64,000 nucleotides of DNA, taken from Acidihalobacter sp. (GTDB lineage Bacteria > Pseudomonadota > Gammaproteobacteria > DSM-5130 > Acidihalobacteraceae). The stretch spans positions 62,001 through 126,000 of the forward strand of contig JALUXU010000063.1 in NCBI GenBank assembly GCA_027013225.1, given 5' to 3'. Made by a program: the position numbers and the translations under genes. A model generated the notes under the pieces. The model saw only the letters and a program-made list of their open reading frames with translations. It was not told the origin of the DNA and searched no databases. How positions within the stretch are numbered: position 1 is the stretch's first letter; every line of letters starts with the position of its first letter. Shown piece by piece: positions 1-10,916 of the stretch.

Positions 1-954
1 TCGCTTTCCAGGCGTCCAATGCGGCGTGTTACCGAACCCCTCAAACGCATGGGTGCTAGTATTGAGACCACGGAAGCGGGGACCCCGCCCATTCATATTT
101 ATGGCGGCCGGGAGCTTGTCGGCATTGAATATATGATGCCTGTGGCCAGCGCCCAGGTTAAGTCGGCTGTGCTGCTCGCCGGCCTTTATGCGCACGGAAA
201 AACTTGTGTCACCGAGCCGGCGCCAACGCGCGATCATACAGAGCGCATGCTGATGGGTATGGGATATGGGCTCGAACGCCAGGAGCATGTCGTCTGTTTG
301 CACGGAGGCGGTCATTTGTGTGGTGGCCGCATCAATGTGCCGGCCGATATTTCTTCAGCAGCCTTCTTCATGGTGGGCGCCAGCGTAACTCCTGGTTCCG
401 ATCTTCTCTTGGAACATGTAGGCATGAATCCAACCCGCATCGGCGTGATTGAAATCTTGCGTCTAATGGGAGCGAACATCGAATTGCTTAATGAAAGAGA
501 AGAAAGCGCAGAGCCGGTTGCGGATATAAGAGTACGTCATGCCGCTTTGCAGGGAATCGATATACCCGAAGCACTCGTGCCCCTTGCTATTGATGAGTTT
601 CCAGTGTTGTTTGTCGCGGCCGCCTGCGCCCAAGGCGTGACGCGTCTTTCAGGAGCTGCTGAGCTGCGCGTCAAAGAAAGTGATCGTATTCAGGTCATGG
701 CGGATGGGCTTCAAGCCCTGGGGATAAGAACAGAAGTCATGCCGGATGGTCTTGTGATCGAAGGGCGTGGATATTTTGATGGCGGAGAAGTCGAAACCCA
801 TGGCGATCATCGTGTGGCCATGGCCTTTGTAATCGCGGGGCTAGTGGCGCGGGGTGAAATCATTATTCATGATTGCGCAAACGTGGAAACCTCATTCCCA
901 TCTTTCCTCGCATCAGCCCAGCATGCCGGCATCGACGTCGAGGCATGGACATGA
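1..954 (+). CDS. aroA: 3-phosphoshikimate 1-carboxyvinyltransferase (EPSP synthase), 5' end cut by window
   Basis: EPSP synthase joins shikimate-3-phosphate and phosphoenolpyruvate in the cytosolic aromatic amino acid pathway. The reading frame is open from base 1, so about the first 120 residues of a roughly 435-residue protein lie outside the window. Visible family signatures are RRPMRRVTEPLKRMGA at the left edge, the substrate-binding stretch AQVKSAVLLAGLYA, the segment IDEFPVLFVAAACAQG, the motif LRVKESDRI, and the C-terminal HGDHRVAMAF. The stop overlaps the cmk start as ATGA, which implies translational coupling. The aroA-cmk-rpsA order is standard in gammaproteobacteria and supports the call. 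Confidence 0.96.
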   Translation, partial: SLSRRPMRRVTEPLKRMGASIETTEAGTPPIHIYGGRELVGIEYMMPVASAQVKSAVLLAGLYAHGKTCVTEPAPTRDHTERMLMGMGYGLERQEHVVCLHGGGHLCGGRINVPADISSAAFFMVGASVTPGSDLLLEHVGMNPTRIGVIEILRLMGANIELLNEREESAEPVADIRVRHAALQGIDIPEALVPLAIDEFPVLFVAAACAQGVTRLSGAAELRVKESDRIQVMADGLQALGIRTEVMPDGLVIEGRGYFDGGEVETHGDHRVAMAFVIAGLVARGEIIIHDCANVETSFPSFLASAQHAGIDVEAWT

Positions 955-1637
955 GTACTATGCCGCCAGTGATCACTATCGATGGACCGAGCGGGTCGGG
1001 GAAAGGAACGATTAGTCGGATGTTGGCACGGCGGCTCAGTTGGAATTGGTTGGATAGTGGCGCGCTCTACCGTTTGTTGGCCCTGTCGGCGCGTCAAGCG
1101 GGAATTTCCCTGAATGACGAAAGCGCGTTGGAGCGATTGGCCGGAGAAATGCACATAGAATTTTCACTGGAAGGTGAAGAAACGCGCGTATTGCTGAATG
1201 GCGAGGATGTCAGTATGGCGATACGCAGCGAAGCCTGTGCGTCGGACGCTTCTCGGGTGGCGGCCTTGCCCGCAGTGCGAAAGGCGTTGCTCCACCTCCA
1301 ACGGGCATTCAGAACTGAGCCGGGTCTGGTCGCCGATGGCCGCGATATGGGAACTGTAGTGTTTCCTGATGCCGGGATAAAAATCTTTCTTACCGCGAGT
1401 GCCCACGCCCGCGCCGAAAGAAGGTGGAAGCAATTGAAAGTACAGGGTATCAATGCTAGCATTGATGCAATAACGGATGAGCTAAAAGCACGTGACTTGA
1501 GGGATGAACAGCGGAAAATGTCTCCCTTGAGACCCGCGAGTGATGCCGTGGTCGTCGATTCCACCGATAAGAGCATCCCTGAGGTATTGAGCTGTGTTCT
1601 TGATTTGGTGGAAAAACGCGGTATTCATGTCGTATGA
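951..1637 (+). CDS. cmk: Cytidylate kinase
   Basis: Phosphorylates CMP and dCMP to the diphosphates in the cytosol. The N-terminal P-loop reads TIDGPSGSGKGT, followed by the CMP-binding region DSGALYRLLAL, then DGRDMGTVVFPDAGIKIFLTA and the lid segment ARAERRWKQL. Start chosen at the ATG that overlaps the aroA stop; an in-frame ATG lies two codons upstream. The resulting 228 residues match the usual family length. The gene sits between aroA and rpsA, and a terminator-like hairpin follows the stop. Confidence 0.96.
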   Translation: MSTMPPVITIDGPSGSGKGTISRMLARRLSWNWLDSGALYRLLALSARQAGISLNDESALERLAGEMHIEFSLEGEETRVLLNGEDVSMAIRSEACASDASRVAALPAVRKALLHLQRAFRTEPGLVADGRDMGTVVFPDAGIKIFLTASAHARAERRWKQLKVQGINASIDAITDELKARDLRDEQRKMSPLRPASDAVVVDSTDKSIPEVLSCVLDLVEKRGIHVV

Positions 1638-1642
1638 ATGGC

Positions 1643-1697
1643 GATGCCGTGAATTTTCAGGTCTGGGATCTGATGAATTTATGGCGGCATCTTTTTT
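1643..1697 (+). terminator. Possible intrinsic terminator or attenuator after cmk
   Basis: A 7-bp outer stem (GATGCCG at 1643-1649 with CGGCATC at 1685-1691) is followed directly by six T. Inside the loop a second short stem (CAGGTC with GATCTG, one G-T wobble) can stack. The long internal loop makes this weaker than a classic terminator, so partial read-through into rpsA is plausible. Confidence 0.45.
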
Positions 1698-1705
1698 AAT
1701 CTAAC

Positions 1706-1726
1706 CTGTCGTACATTGCACGACAG
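1706..1726 (+). promoter_or_regulatory. Hairpin in the rpsA leader, no Shine-Dalgarno
   Basis: CTGTCGT (1706-1712) and ACGACAG (1720-1726) form a perfect 7-bp stem with a 7-nt loop, 21 nt before the rpsA ATG. The stretch between hairpin and ATG has no recognisable Shine-Dalgarno sequence. In E. coli the rpsA start region is likewise structured, lacks a strong SD and mediates S1 autoregulation; the same role here is an inference. Confidence 0.45.
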
Positions 1727-1747
1727 ACTTTGCGAGTAACTTATTTC

Positions 1748-3421
1748 ATGAGTGAGAGTTTTGCACAACTTCTAGAAGAAAGCATGGCCCATACCGAAAT
1801 GAAGCCTGGGGCTATCTTGAACGCCACTGTGCTTGATATCACGCCGGACGTCGTCGTGGTCAATGCCGGCCTGAAATCCGAAGGGGTCATTCCCACGGAG
1901 GAGTTTTACAACGATCGTGGAGAACTGGAAGTCCAGGTGGGTGATGTCATAGAGGTCGCTTTGGATGCGGTCGAAGACGGTTTCGGCGAAACGCGGCTCT
2001 CACGCGAGAAAGCAAAACGCGCCAAGGCCTGGCAGGTATTGGAAGAAGCGTTCGAGAACGAGGAAGTAGTGACTGGAAAGATTACCGGCAAAGTGAAAGG
2101 CGGCTTTACCGTGGATGTTAATGATATCCGCGCTTTCCTGCCCGGATCCCTGGTCGATGTGAGGCCGGTTCGCGATACGGCTTATCTGGAAGGCAAGGAT
2201 TTGGAATTCAAGGTTATCAAGCTTGATCGGCGCCGTAATAATGTAGTGGTATCGCGTCGTGCCGTCGTGGAATCGGAATACAGCGCCGAACGTGATGCCC
2301 TGCTGGAAAGCCTGCAGGAAGGACAAGTCATCAAGGGTGTGGTCAAGAACCTCACTGATTATGGCGCGTTCCTGGATCTGGGAGGTATAGATGGCTTGCT
2401 GCATATCACCGATATGGCCTGGCGGCGGGTCAAGCATCCTTCGGAAGTGGTGAATATCGGTGACGAGATAGAAGTCAAGGTATTGAAATTTGATCGCGAG
2501 AGAAATCGGGTATCCCTGGGGCTCAAGCAGCTTGGCGAGGATCCATGGAGTGATATCGGTCGCCGATATCCAGCAGGCACGCGTTTGTTTGGAAAGGTGA
2601 CCAACATTACCGATTATGGCTGCTTCGTTGAAATAGAGGATGGTGTTGAAGGCTTGGTGCATGTTTCGGAATTCAACTGGACCAACAAGAACGTCAATCC
2701 CGCCAAGGCAGTGGCTATTGGTGATGAAAAGGAAGTGATGATCCTCGATATAGATGAAGAGCGCCGCCGCATTTCCTTGGGCATGAAGCAGTGCCAGCCC
2801 AATCCATGGGAAGAATTTGCTCAGAATTACAACAAAAACGATCGTGTAACGGGCACTATCAAGTCCATTACTGATTTCGGTATTTTTGTGGGTCTCGAAG
2901 GCGGCATAGACGGTTTGGTGCATTTGTCAGATATTTCATGGCATGTTCCGGGAGAAGAGGCCGTTCGTTCCTACAAGAAAGGGGACGAAATCGAAGCCGT
3001 CGTTCTCGCAGTGGATCCCGAACGGGAGAGAATTTCTCTAGGAATCAAGCAGCTCGACAAAGATCCTTTCTCCAATTTCGTGGCTGAACATCCCAAGGGT
3101 TCAATACTCAAGGGAACGGTTAAGGAAGTTGACGCCAAAGCCGCGATTATTGACCTTGGCGATGACATCACGGGTATCCTGCGCGCATCGGATATTTCTA
3201 GAGAGAGAATTGAAGATGCCCGGAGTGTACTGAATGTTGGCGATGAAATCGAAGCCAAGTTTATGGGCGTAGACCGCAAGAATAGAACGATCACGCTTTC
3301 CATAAAGGCCAAGGAGTTCGCAGAAGAAGCTGAAGTTCTGCAGGACTATAGCAGTACTGGATCAGCGACAACGTCTTTGGGCGAATTGCTGAGGGAAAAA
3401 ATGGGCGAAAACAAGTCCTGA
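1748..3421 (+). CDS. rpsA: 30S ribosomal protein S1
   Basis: S1 binds mRNA on the 30S subunit and helps initiate translation on structured or SD-poor messages. The 557-residue product has the six-repeat architecture of gammaproteobacterial S1: a degenerate N-terminal pair that docks on the ribosome, then OB-fold repeats with recurring signatures such as [38 protein letters not shown] and [17 protein letters not shown]. Start chosen at the ATG giving [13 protein letters not shown], which matches the family N terminus and the usual length of 557; an upstream in-frame TTG would add six residues. Lies between cmk and ihfB. Confidence 0.97.
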   Translation: MSESFAQLLEESMAHTEMKPGAILNATVLDITPDVVVVNAGLKSEGVIPTEEFYNDRGELEVQVGDVIEVALDAVEDGFGETRLSREKAKRAKAWQVLEEAFENEEVVTGKITGKVKGGFTVDVNDIRAFLPGSLVDVRPVRDTAYLEGKDLEFKVIKLDRRRNNVVVSRRAVVESEYSAERDALLESLQEGQVIKGVVKNLTDYGAFLDLGGIDGLLHITDMAWRRVKHPSEVVNIGDEIEVKVLKFDRERNRVSLGLKQLGEDPWSDIGRRYPAGTRLFGKVTNITDYGCFVEIEDGVEGLVHVSEFNWTNKNVNPAKAVAIGDEKEVMILDIDEERRRISLGMKQCQPNPWEEFAQNYNKNDRVTGTIKSITDFGIFVGLEGGIDGLVHLSDISWHVPGEEAVRSYKKGDEIEAVVLAVDPERERISLGIKQLDKDPFSNFVAEHPKGSILKGTVKEVDAKAAIIDLGDDITGILRASDISRERIEDARSVLNVGDEIEAKFMGVDRKNRTITLSIKAKEFAEEAEVLQDYSSTGSATTSLGELLREKMGENKS

Positions 3422-3580
3422 AATGAATGGAGCGCTGCTTAAACGAGCGAGGTGAATGTAGCGTAAAGCATGTAGAGCTGGGTAGACATTGAGCAGATAA
3501 GCAGCTGTTCGAGTACCCGCCTTTTACGATACGCTGTTGCCGCTGTTTATTCAGTGATTTCTAACTAAATCAGGGGTGAT

Positions 3581-3612
3581 TCATCCTGGCCGCTAGTGAG
3601 AGGCCAGGATGA
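3581..3612 (+). promoter_or_regulatory. Perfect 11-bp inverted repeat upstream of ihfB
   Basis: TCATCCTGGCC (3581-3591) is exactly complementary to GGCCAGGATGA (3602-3612), with a 10-nt loop. It ends 19 nt before the ihfB ATG. No T-run follows, so it does not look like an rpsA terminator. It may be an operator or an mRNA structure controlling ihfB. The rest of the rpsA-ihfB interval (3422-3580) shows no gene. Confidence 0.6.
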
Positions 3613-3631
3613 TCAAAAATCAGGATGGATC

Positions 3632-3928
3632 ATGACAAAGTCCGAGTTAATAGATGCTTTGGCGCAGCGATCTGAGCACCAGCTACCCGCTAGAGATGTC
3701 GATCTGGCCGTGCGTGTGTTGCTCGAACAAATGAGTAAGGCGTTGGCATCAGGTGAACGAATCGAAATTCGTGGTTTTGGCAGTTTTTCCCTTCATTATC
3801 GAGCGCCAAGAATGGGGAGAAACCCAAAAACTGGCGAATCCGTTTCCCTCCCAGGCAAATCCATTCCGCATTTCAAGCCCGGGAAAGAATTGCGCGAGCG
3901 CATAGAAAAATCAAAAATCGCCGGTTGA
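3632..3928 (+). CDS. ihfB: Integration host factor beta subunit
   Basis: IHF-beta pairs with IHF-alpha to bend DNA sharply at specific sites in replication, recombination and transcription. The 98-residue protein begins [12 protein letters not shown], has the [20 protein letters not shown] segment with the DNA-intercalating proline arm, and ends with the [11 protein letters not shown] motif that is typical of the beta chain. Start chosen at the ATG after a weak GGATGG; the open frame extends 12 codons further up without a good start. A perfect hairpin lies just upstream. An AT-only stem (AAAAATCA at 3906-3913 with TGATTTTT at 3926-3933 and two more T) overlaps the stop and could be a weak terminator. 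Confidence 0.95.
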   Translation: MTKSELIDALAQRSEHQLPARDVDLAVRVLLEQMSKALASGERIEIRGFGSFSLHYRAPRMGRNPKTGESVSLPGKSIPHFKPGKELRERIEKSKIAG

Positions 3929-4259
3929 TTTTTTTCAGCCTTTTAATTCGATCTCTTAGCGGGACGTAAAGGCCATTGAGAGCTTGAATTTGTTCCCGCC
4001 AGGAATCCGTCATTCTTCTTAAATGACCTCAAAAATCAGCCAGATATATCGCGCCTCGCTGATTGGTGTATTACTTCATCGGGGCACGATTGTAGTGTGA
4101 ATCCTATAGGTATGGGGCATCTGGCGTGATTGCAATTCTTCAAGGTACCTCATTGAACCATTCGAGTTAGAGCCGGATAACTACAAGCTTGTACACTTTG
4201 CGCGCTGATTTCGATCGATTGGAAAACATTATGGATTGCTTAATCAAGTGGGTGATCGG
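3929..4259. other. Non-coding stretch between ihfB and hisZ (rearrangement junction)
   Basis: I see no convincing gene here. GCGGGA and TCCCGC arms about 33 nt apart (near 3959 and 4003) could fold. In most gammaproteobacteria lapA follows ihfB, and hisZ-purA follows hflKC; neither arrangement holds here, so this interval marks a point where two ancestral gene blocks meet. The hisZ promoter probably lies at its right end. Confidence 0.5.
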
Positions 4260-7400
<3,141 letters not shown>

Positions 7401-7492
7401 GTTTTCCAGTCCCCATCTCCAGCACTCCGACGGAATGCCGGTAAATTACGCTATCATCATGATCTCATGTCAATCCTCTCACGGAGGCCATT

Positions 7493-7780
7493 ATGTCCAA
7501 CGAAGGCTATCACGAACCCATTGATGAACTGACAGAGGAAACCCGCGATATGCACCGTGCGATCACCTCGCTCATGGAGGAGTTGGAGGCGGTGGACTGG
7601 TACAATCAGCGGGTCGATGCTTGCCGCGACCCTGAATTGCGTGCGATTCTCGCCCATAATCGGGATGAGGAGAAAGAACATGCTGCCATGGTGATGGAAT
7701 GGATCAGGCGCAAGGATCCTCTTTTTGACAAGGAACTCAGGGACTATTTGTTCACGGACAAACCCATCGCCCATGAATGA
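7493..7780 (+). CDS. Encapsulated-ferritin-like protein (EncFtn), no targeting peptide
   Basis: EncFtn proteins are short ferritin-like ferroxidases that form an annular decamer and normally load iron inside encapsulin shells. This 95-residue protein carries the family core MEELEAVDWYNQRVDA and HNRDEEKEHAAM. By alignment from memory to the Rhodospirillum rubrum protein, its iron ligands Glu32, Glu62 and His65 correspond to Glu30, Glu60 and His63 here, all present, as is the Trp/Tyr pair at 36-37. A clean GGAGG lies 5 nt before the ATG. The protein ends at TDKPIAHE, without the C-terminal tail carrying an encapsulin-loading peptide that R. rubrum has, and no encapsulin gene occurs in the window. 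Confidence 0.88.
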   Translation: MSNEGYHEPIDELTEETRDMHRAITSLMEELEAVDWYNQRVDACRDPELRAILAHNRDEEKEHAAMVMEWIRRKDPLFDKELRDYLFTDKPIAHE

Positions 7781-7918
7781 CGAGAACCCGATTCACTGAA
7801 AATCATTCCACACTGATATCGGCGCCGCCGCGTTCTTCACAGAGTTGGGTGCGGCGGCACGCCCAGCAGGCGCTGGCCGATCTGATATTCGGCGTTCCAA
7901 TCTACGAGTTTTGGATGA

Positions 7919-8476
7919 TCAGGCATGCACCAGCCGGAGAAATTCGGCTCGCGTGTCGGTGTTGTCTCGAAACGCGCCGAGCATGACGGAGGTGGTCATG
8001 TTGGAGTTTTGCTTTTCCACCCCACGCATCATCATGCATAAATGCCGCGCCTCGATCACCACACCCACGCCCCTCGCATCGGTGACCGCCATAACGGCTT
8101 CGGCAATCTGCCGAGTGAGCGCCTCCTGGATCTGCAGCCGGCGGGCATACATGTCCACGATGCGCGCGATCTTGGAAAGGCCGATGACCTTGCCATTGGG
8201 AATATACGCGACGTGGGCATGGCCGATGAAGGGCAGAATATGATGCTCGCAGAGTGAGTAGAGCTCGACGTTGCGTACCAGCACCATTTCGTCCGTGTCC
8301 GATTGAAACAAGGCGCCGTTGACTACCTCTTCAAGCGTCTGATGGTAGCCGCGGGTGAGATATTCGAAGGCTTTGGCGGCGCGTAGCGGCGTGTCGGCAA
8401 GCCCTTCTCTATCAACGGTTTCCCCGGTGCTGCGGATGATTTCACGGTAATAATCGGCAAGAGTTTCAGTGTTCAT
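7919..8476 (-). CDS. folE: GTP cyclohydrolase I
   Basis: Converts GTP to dihydroneopterin triphosphate, the entry step of tetrahydrofolate and queuosine-type pathways. The 185-residue protein shows the zinc-site motif [20 protein letters not shown], then [20 protein letters not shown] and the second cysteine region [14 protein letters not shown], all standard for the FolE-I (zinc) type. The start codon overlaps the end of the upstream ABC1-kinase gene by 11 bases, so the two are probably co-transcribed and coupled. Confidence 0.96.
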   Translation of the reverse strand: MNTETLADYYREIIRSTGETVDREGLADTPLRAAKAFEYLTRGYHQTLEEVVNGALFQSDTDEMVLVRNVELYSLCEHHILPFIGHAHVAYIPNGKVIGLSKIARIVDMYARRLQIQEALTRQIAEAVMAVTDARGVGVVIEARHLCMMMRGVEKQNSNMTTSVMLGAFRDNTDTRAEFLRLVHA

Positions 8477-9791
8477 GAGATTCCTGTTTCAGGGTGTCGA
8501 GAATGAGTTGCCGCACCGGCAGCGTGGCCTTCAGCCGCGCCAATAGCAGGTAAAGCCCACTGATCTTGCGGTGCAGGTAAAGGACGTCCGCGGGCGGCAT
8601 GCGGTGGAATTTGTCGTGTACGCGCAGTTGTATCAGGGCGTCACGTATGCGTTCCGGAAGATCGGAGCCGAAAAAGGCAAAGGTTTTATGTGTGCGTGCC
8701 GGCTCGGCGGCTAGGCGGAGCAAATTCACAAAGGCATTTCGGTAATGGATCGCATCGTCTTCAGTGAGATAGCCGACATCTATGGCCGACTGAGCAAGAT
8801 CGACATCGGTTCCTTCGATGGCGGCGAGCAGCAGGGCGCGCAGCGCGGCGCGACGATCGGGCGCATATAAGCGAGTGGCGCCAAAATCGAGCAATTGCAA
8901 TGTGCCTCGACTTGGGTTGAAACGGTAGTTGGCGAAGTTGGGGTCGGATTGCACCACCCCCCAGACGAATACCTCACGCAAGGACAGTTCGAACAAAGCG
9001 GCCGCCATGCGGTTGCGCTCCATTTCGTCTCGCTTCTCGATGTCTTCTATGGGATCGCCTTCTAGAAAGCGCATACATAGCACCTCTGAGGTGGTGCGAT
9101 CCAGAAGCGGCAGCGGAAGCTCGAAGCGGGGGTCGTCGCCCAGCCGCTCGGCATAGAGAAGTATGTGTTCGGCTTCAAGCTGATAATCTGCTTCCTCGTG
9201 AAGCTGACGTTTGGCTTCTTCCAATAGCGGCTTGAGATCGAAGTTCTCCGGCAACGCCCGCGTCAGACGCAGCAGAGTCGCCATGTTGTCTACGTCGCTG
9301 TCAATACTGCGGCGTACGCCAGGATATTGAACCTTGACCGCAATTCGGCGGCCGTCCTTGAGCGTAGCGTCATGGACCTGGCCGATGGAGGCGGCTGCCA
9401 GCGGGGTGAAGATGAAACGATCGAAGTCTTGCTCCCATTCCTTGCCCCACGCGGCTTCCAGCACCTTGGCGACCTGCCCAAGCGGCATGTAGTGCGCTTT
9501 GTCGCGCAGGCGCGCCAGCGCCGCGCTCAGCTCTGGAGGTAATACAGTGCCTTCGTCCATGGATAAAAGCTGACCGAGTTTCATCGCCGCCCCGCGCATT
9601 TCGGAGAGGCGATCGCCTAAACGGCGCACATTGTCAGGTGTAAGGAGAAGTTGGTCGAGGCGTGGTTTCTCACCTTGGGCGAGCCGGCGCGTGCCTTCGC
9701 TGACCATTCCGGTAGCGAGCCCTCCGGCCAGGCGCCCCATTTTGGCAAGGCGTGCCAAACGCGAACTGGGCATGCGGTGTTCTTTGGACAT
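8466..9791 (-). CDS. ABC1/UbiB-family atypical protein kinase
   Basis: Members of this family (UbiB, AarF, COQ8) are atypical kinases or ATPases that support isoprenoid-quinone metabolism. Visible are the KxGQ-type signature [10 protein letters not shown], the alanine-rich nucleotide loop [11 protein letters not shown], the lysine in IAVKVQYPG, and the catalytic-like [10 protein letters not shown] and LLDFGATR. Unlike canonical UbiB there is no C-terminal transmembrane pair, and the gene is not next to ubiE/ubiJ, so it is better called an ABC1 paralogue than UbiB itself. Start chosen at the ATG at 9791; an ATG six codons later (9773) is also possible. Overlaps folE by 11 bp. Confidence 0.88.
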   Translation of the reverse strand: MSKEHRMPSSRLARLAKMGRLAGGLATGMVSEGTRRLAQGEKPRLDQLLLTPDNVRRLGDRLSEMRGAAMKLGQLLSMDEGTVLPPELSAALARLRDKAHYMPLGQVAKVLEAAWGKEWEQDFDRFIFTPLAAASIGQVHDATLKDGRRIAVKVQYPGVRRSIDSDVDNMATLLRLTRALPENFDLKPLLEEAKRQLHEEADYQLEAEHILLYAERLGDDPRFELPLPLLDRTTSEVLCMRFLEGDPIEDIEKRDEMERNRMAAALFELSLREVFVWGVVQSDPNFANYRFNPSRGTLQLLDFGATRLYAPDRRAALRALLLAAIEGTDVDLAQSAIDVGYLTEDDAIHYRNAFVNLLRLAAEPARTHKTFAFFGSDLPERIRDALIQLRVHDKFHRMPPADVLYLHRKISGLYLLLARLKATLPVRQLILDTLKQESHEH

Positions 9792-9906
9792 GGAGTGCAA
9801 CCTGTGCGGGCAAATATGAAAGGTTTTTGAGGTTTCAATGATAGCGCGTCAGCGGGCGGCGTGTGGGATCACCGGCATCTTCGTGAATGATTGCAGTCGG
9901 TCGGGC

Positions 9907-10695
9907 TCATAGCCCATAGAATTGTAATGCCGTTTGCGTGGTTTCCTCGGCCACGATCTCGATCGGGCGGTTGAGTGCTTTGGCTATCCTTTTCATAATA
10001 TGGGGCAAATACATGGGTTCATTGCGGCGCGAACGTGGCTTGGGTAAAAGGTCGCGAGGCAGCAGGTAGGGGGCATCGGTTTCAATCATCAGGCGATCAG
10101 GCGGAATCAGGTGAATGATGTCCTGTAAATGTCTGCCGCGTCGTTCGTCACAAATCCAGCCGGTGATGCCGATATGCAGATCAAGATCGAGGCAGGCGCG
10201 CAACTCGGCCTCGGTGCCGGTAAAGCAGTGCAGGACAGCCCGGCTCAGGCGATCTCGGTAATGGCGCAGGATGGCGATGAAGTTATCGTGCGCCTCGCGT
10301 TCATGCAAGAAAACGGGCAATTGCAGTTCTGCTGCGAGTTCCAGTTGTTCCTCGAAGGCGCGCTCCTGTGCTGCCTGGGGCGAGTAATTGCGGTTGAAAT
10401 CCAGGCCGGTCTCGCCGATGGCCTTGACCTTGGCATGCTCGCGCGCCAGCCATCGCAGTTGAGCACCAGACGAGTCGCTCCAGGTGACGGCTCGATGTGG
10501 ATGCACGCCCGCAGTGGCATACAAGTATTGGGGATAGCGTTCGGCCAGGGCGATTGAACACTCGCTGTCTTCAATGTCCGAGCCGGTACACATAAGACGG
10601 GTGACGCCGGCTTCGATAGCGCGGCGAAGGACGTCACTCTCATCCGCCCTAAAGGACTCATGCGCGAAATTGAAACAGATGTCGACAAGTTCCAT
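9907..10695 (-). CDS. tatD: TatD-family 3'-5' DNA exonuclease
   Basis: Metal-dependent hydrolase of the TIM-barrel superfamily linked to DNA repair. It resembles E. coli TatD proper rather than YcfH: the N terminus is VDICFNFAHESF instead of the HxH form, followed by ATAGVHPH, AIGETGLDFNRNYSP, VFLHEREAHDNF, VLHCFTG, ITGWICDERRGRHLQ and IETDAPYLLPRDL. Start placed at the ATG at 10695 (262 residues) because it fits the family N terminus and has GAGG just upstream; the open frame runs 35 codons further. Divergent from pepN across a 221-bp intergenic region. Confidence 0.93.
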   Translation of the reverse strand: MELVDICFNFAHESFRADESDVLRRAIEAGVTRLMCTGSDIEDSECSIALAERYPQYLYATAGVHPHRAVTWSDSSGAQLRWLAREHAKVKAIGETGLDFNRNYSPQAAQERAFEEQLELAAELQLPVFLHEREAHDNFIAILRHYRDRLSRAVLHCFTGTEAELRACLDLDLHIGITGWICDERRGRHLQDIIHLIPPDRLMIETDAPYLLPRDLLPKPRSRRNEPMYLPHIMKRIAKALNRPIEIVAEETTQTALQFYGL

Positions 10696-10752
10696 AGACT
10701 GACCTCGGAAAATGGAGTGCTGTTGGATAGACTGCGCTGAAGTTCTCAAACC

Positions 10753-10791
10753 GCTGATGAATTCGCATACTGCAATCCATCTCTCATCAGC
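10753..10791. promoter_or_regulatory. Inverted repeat in the tatD-pepN divergent region
   Basis: GCTGATGA (10753-10760) and TCATCAGC (10784-10791) are perfect 8-bp arms 23 nt apart, lying between the divergent tatD and pepN starts. This could be an operator or a chance palindrome; no known regulator consensus is recognised. Confidence 0.3.
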
Positions 10792-10916
10792 GTTCATCAA
10801 GGCACGGCTCGAACCTTAGGCCGCCTCGTTTCCACCTTGCAAGCAGCGGGTTCGGTGGATGAATGCGGGTCGTGTATCATCACTCAATATTGTATCCGAT
10901 CAGCAGGGCAGTCCCT

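Noticed and set aside
2000-2923. 307-codon open frame antisense to rpsA
   Set aside because: It is fully inside rpsA on the other strand, has no SD or family motif, and is explained by the codon bias of rpsA.
3501-3520. TTCGAGTACC resembling a tRNA T-loop
   Set aside because: The flanking bases cannot form the 5-bp T stem and no acceptor or anticodon arm is present.
7824-7858. GCCGCCGC/GCGGCGGC inverted repeat between EncFtn and folE
   Set aside because: Perfect 8-bp arms, but the loop is 19 nt and no T-run follows on either strand, so not enough for a terminator call.
7781-7918. Search for an encapsulin-loading peptide after EncFtn
   Set aside because: No frame after the stop gives a typical short hydrophobic-glycine-leucine-arginine tail; the protein appears to end at residue 95.
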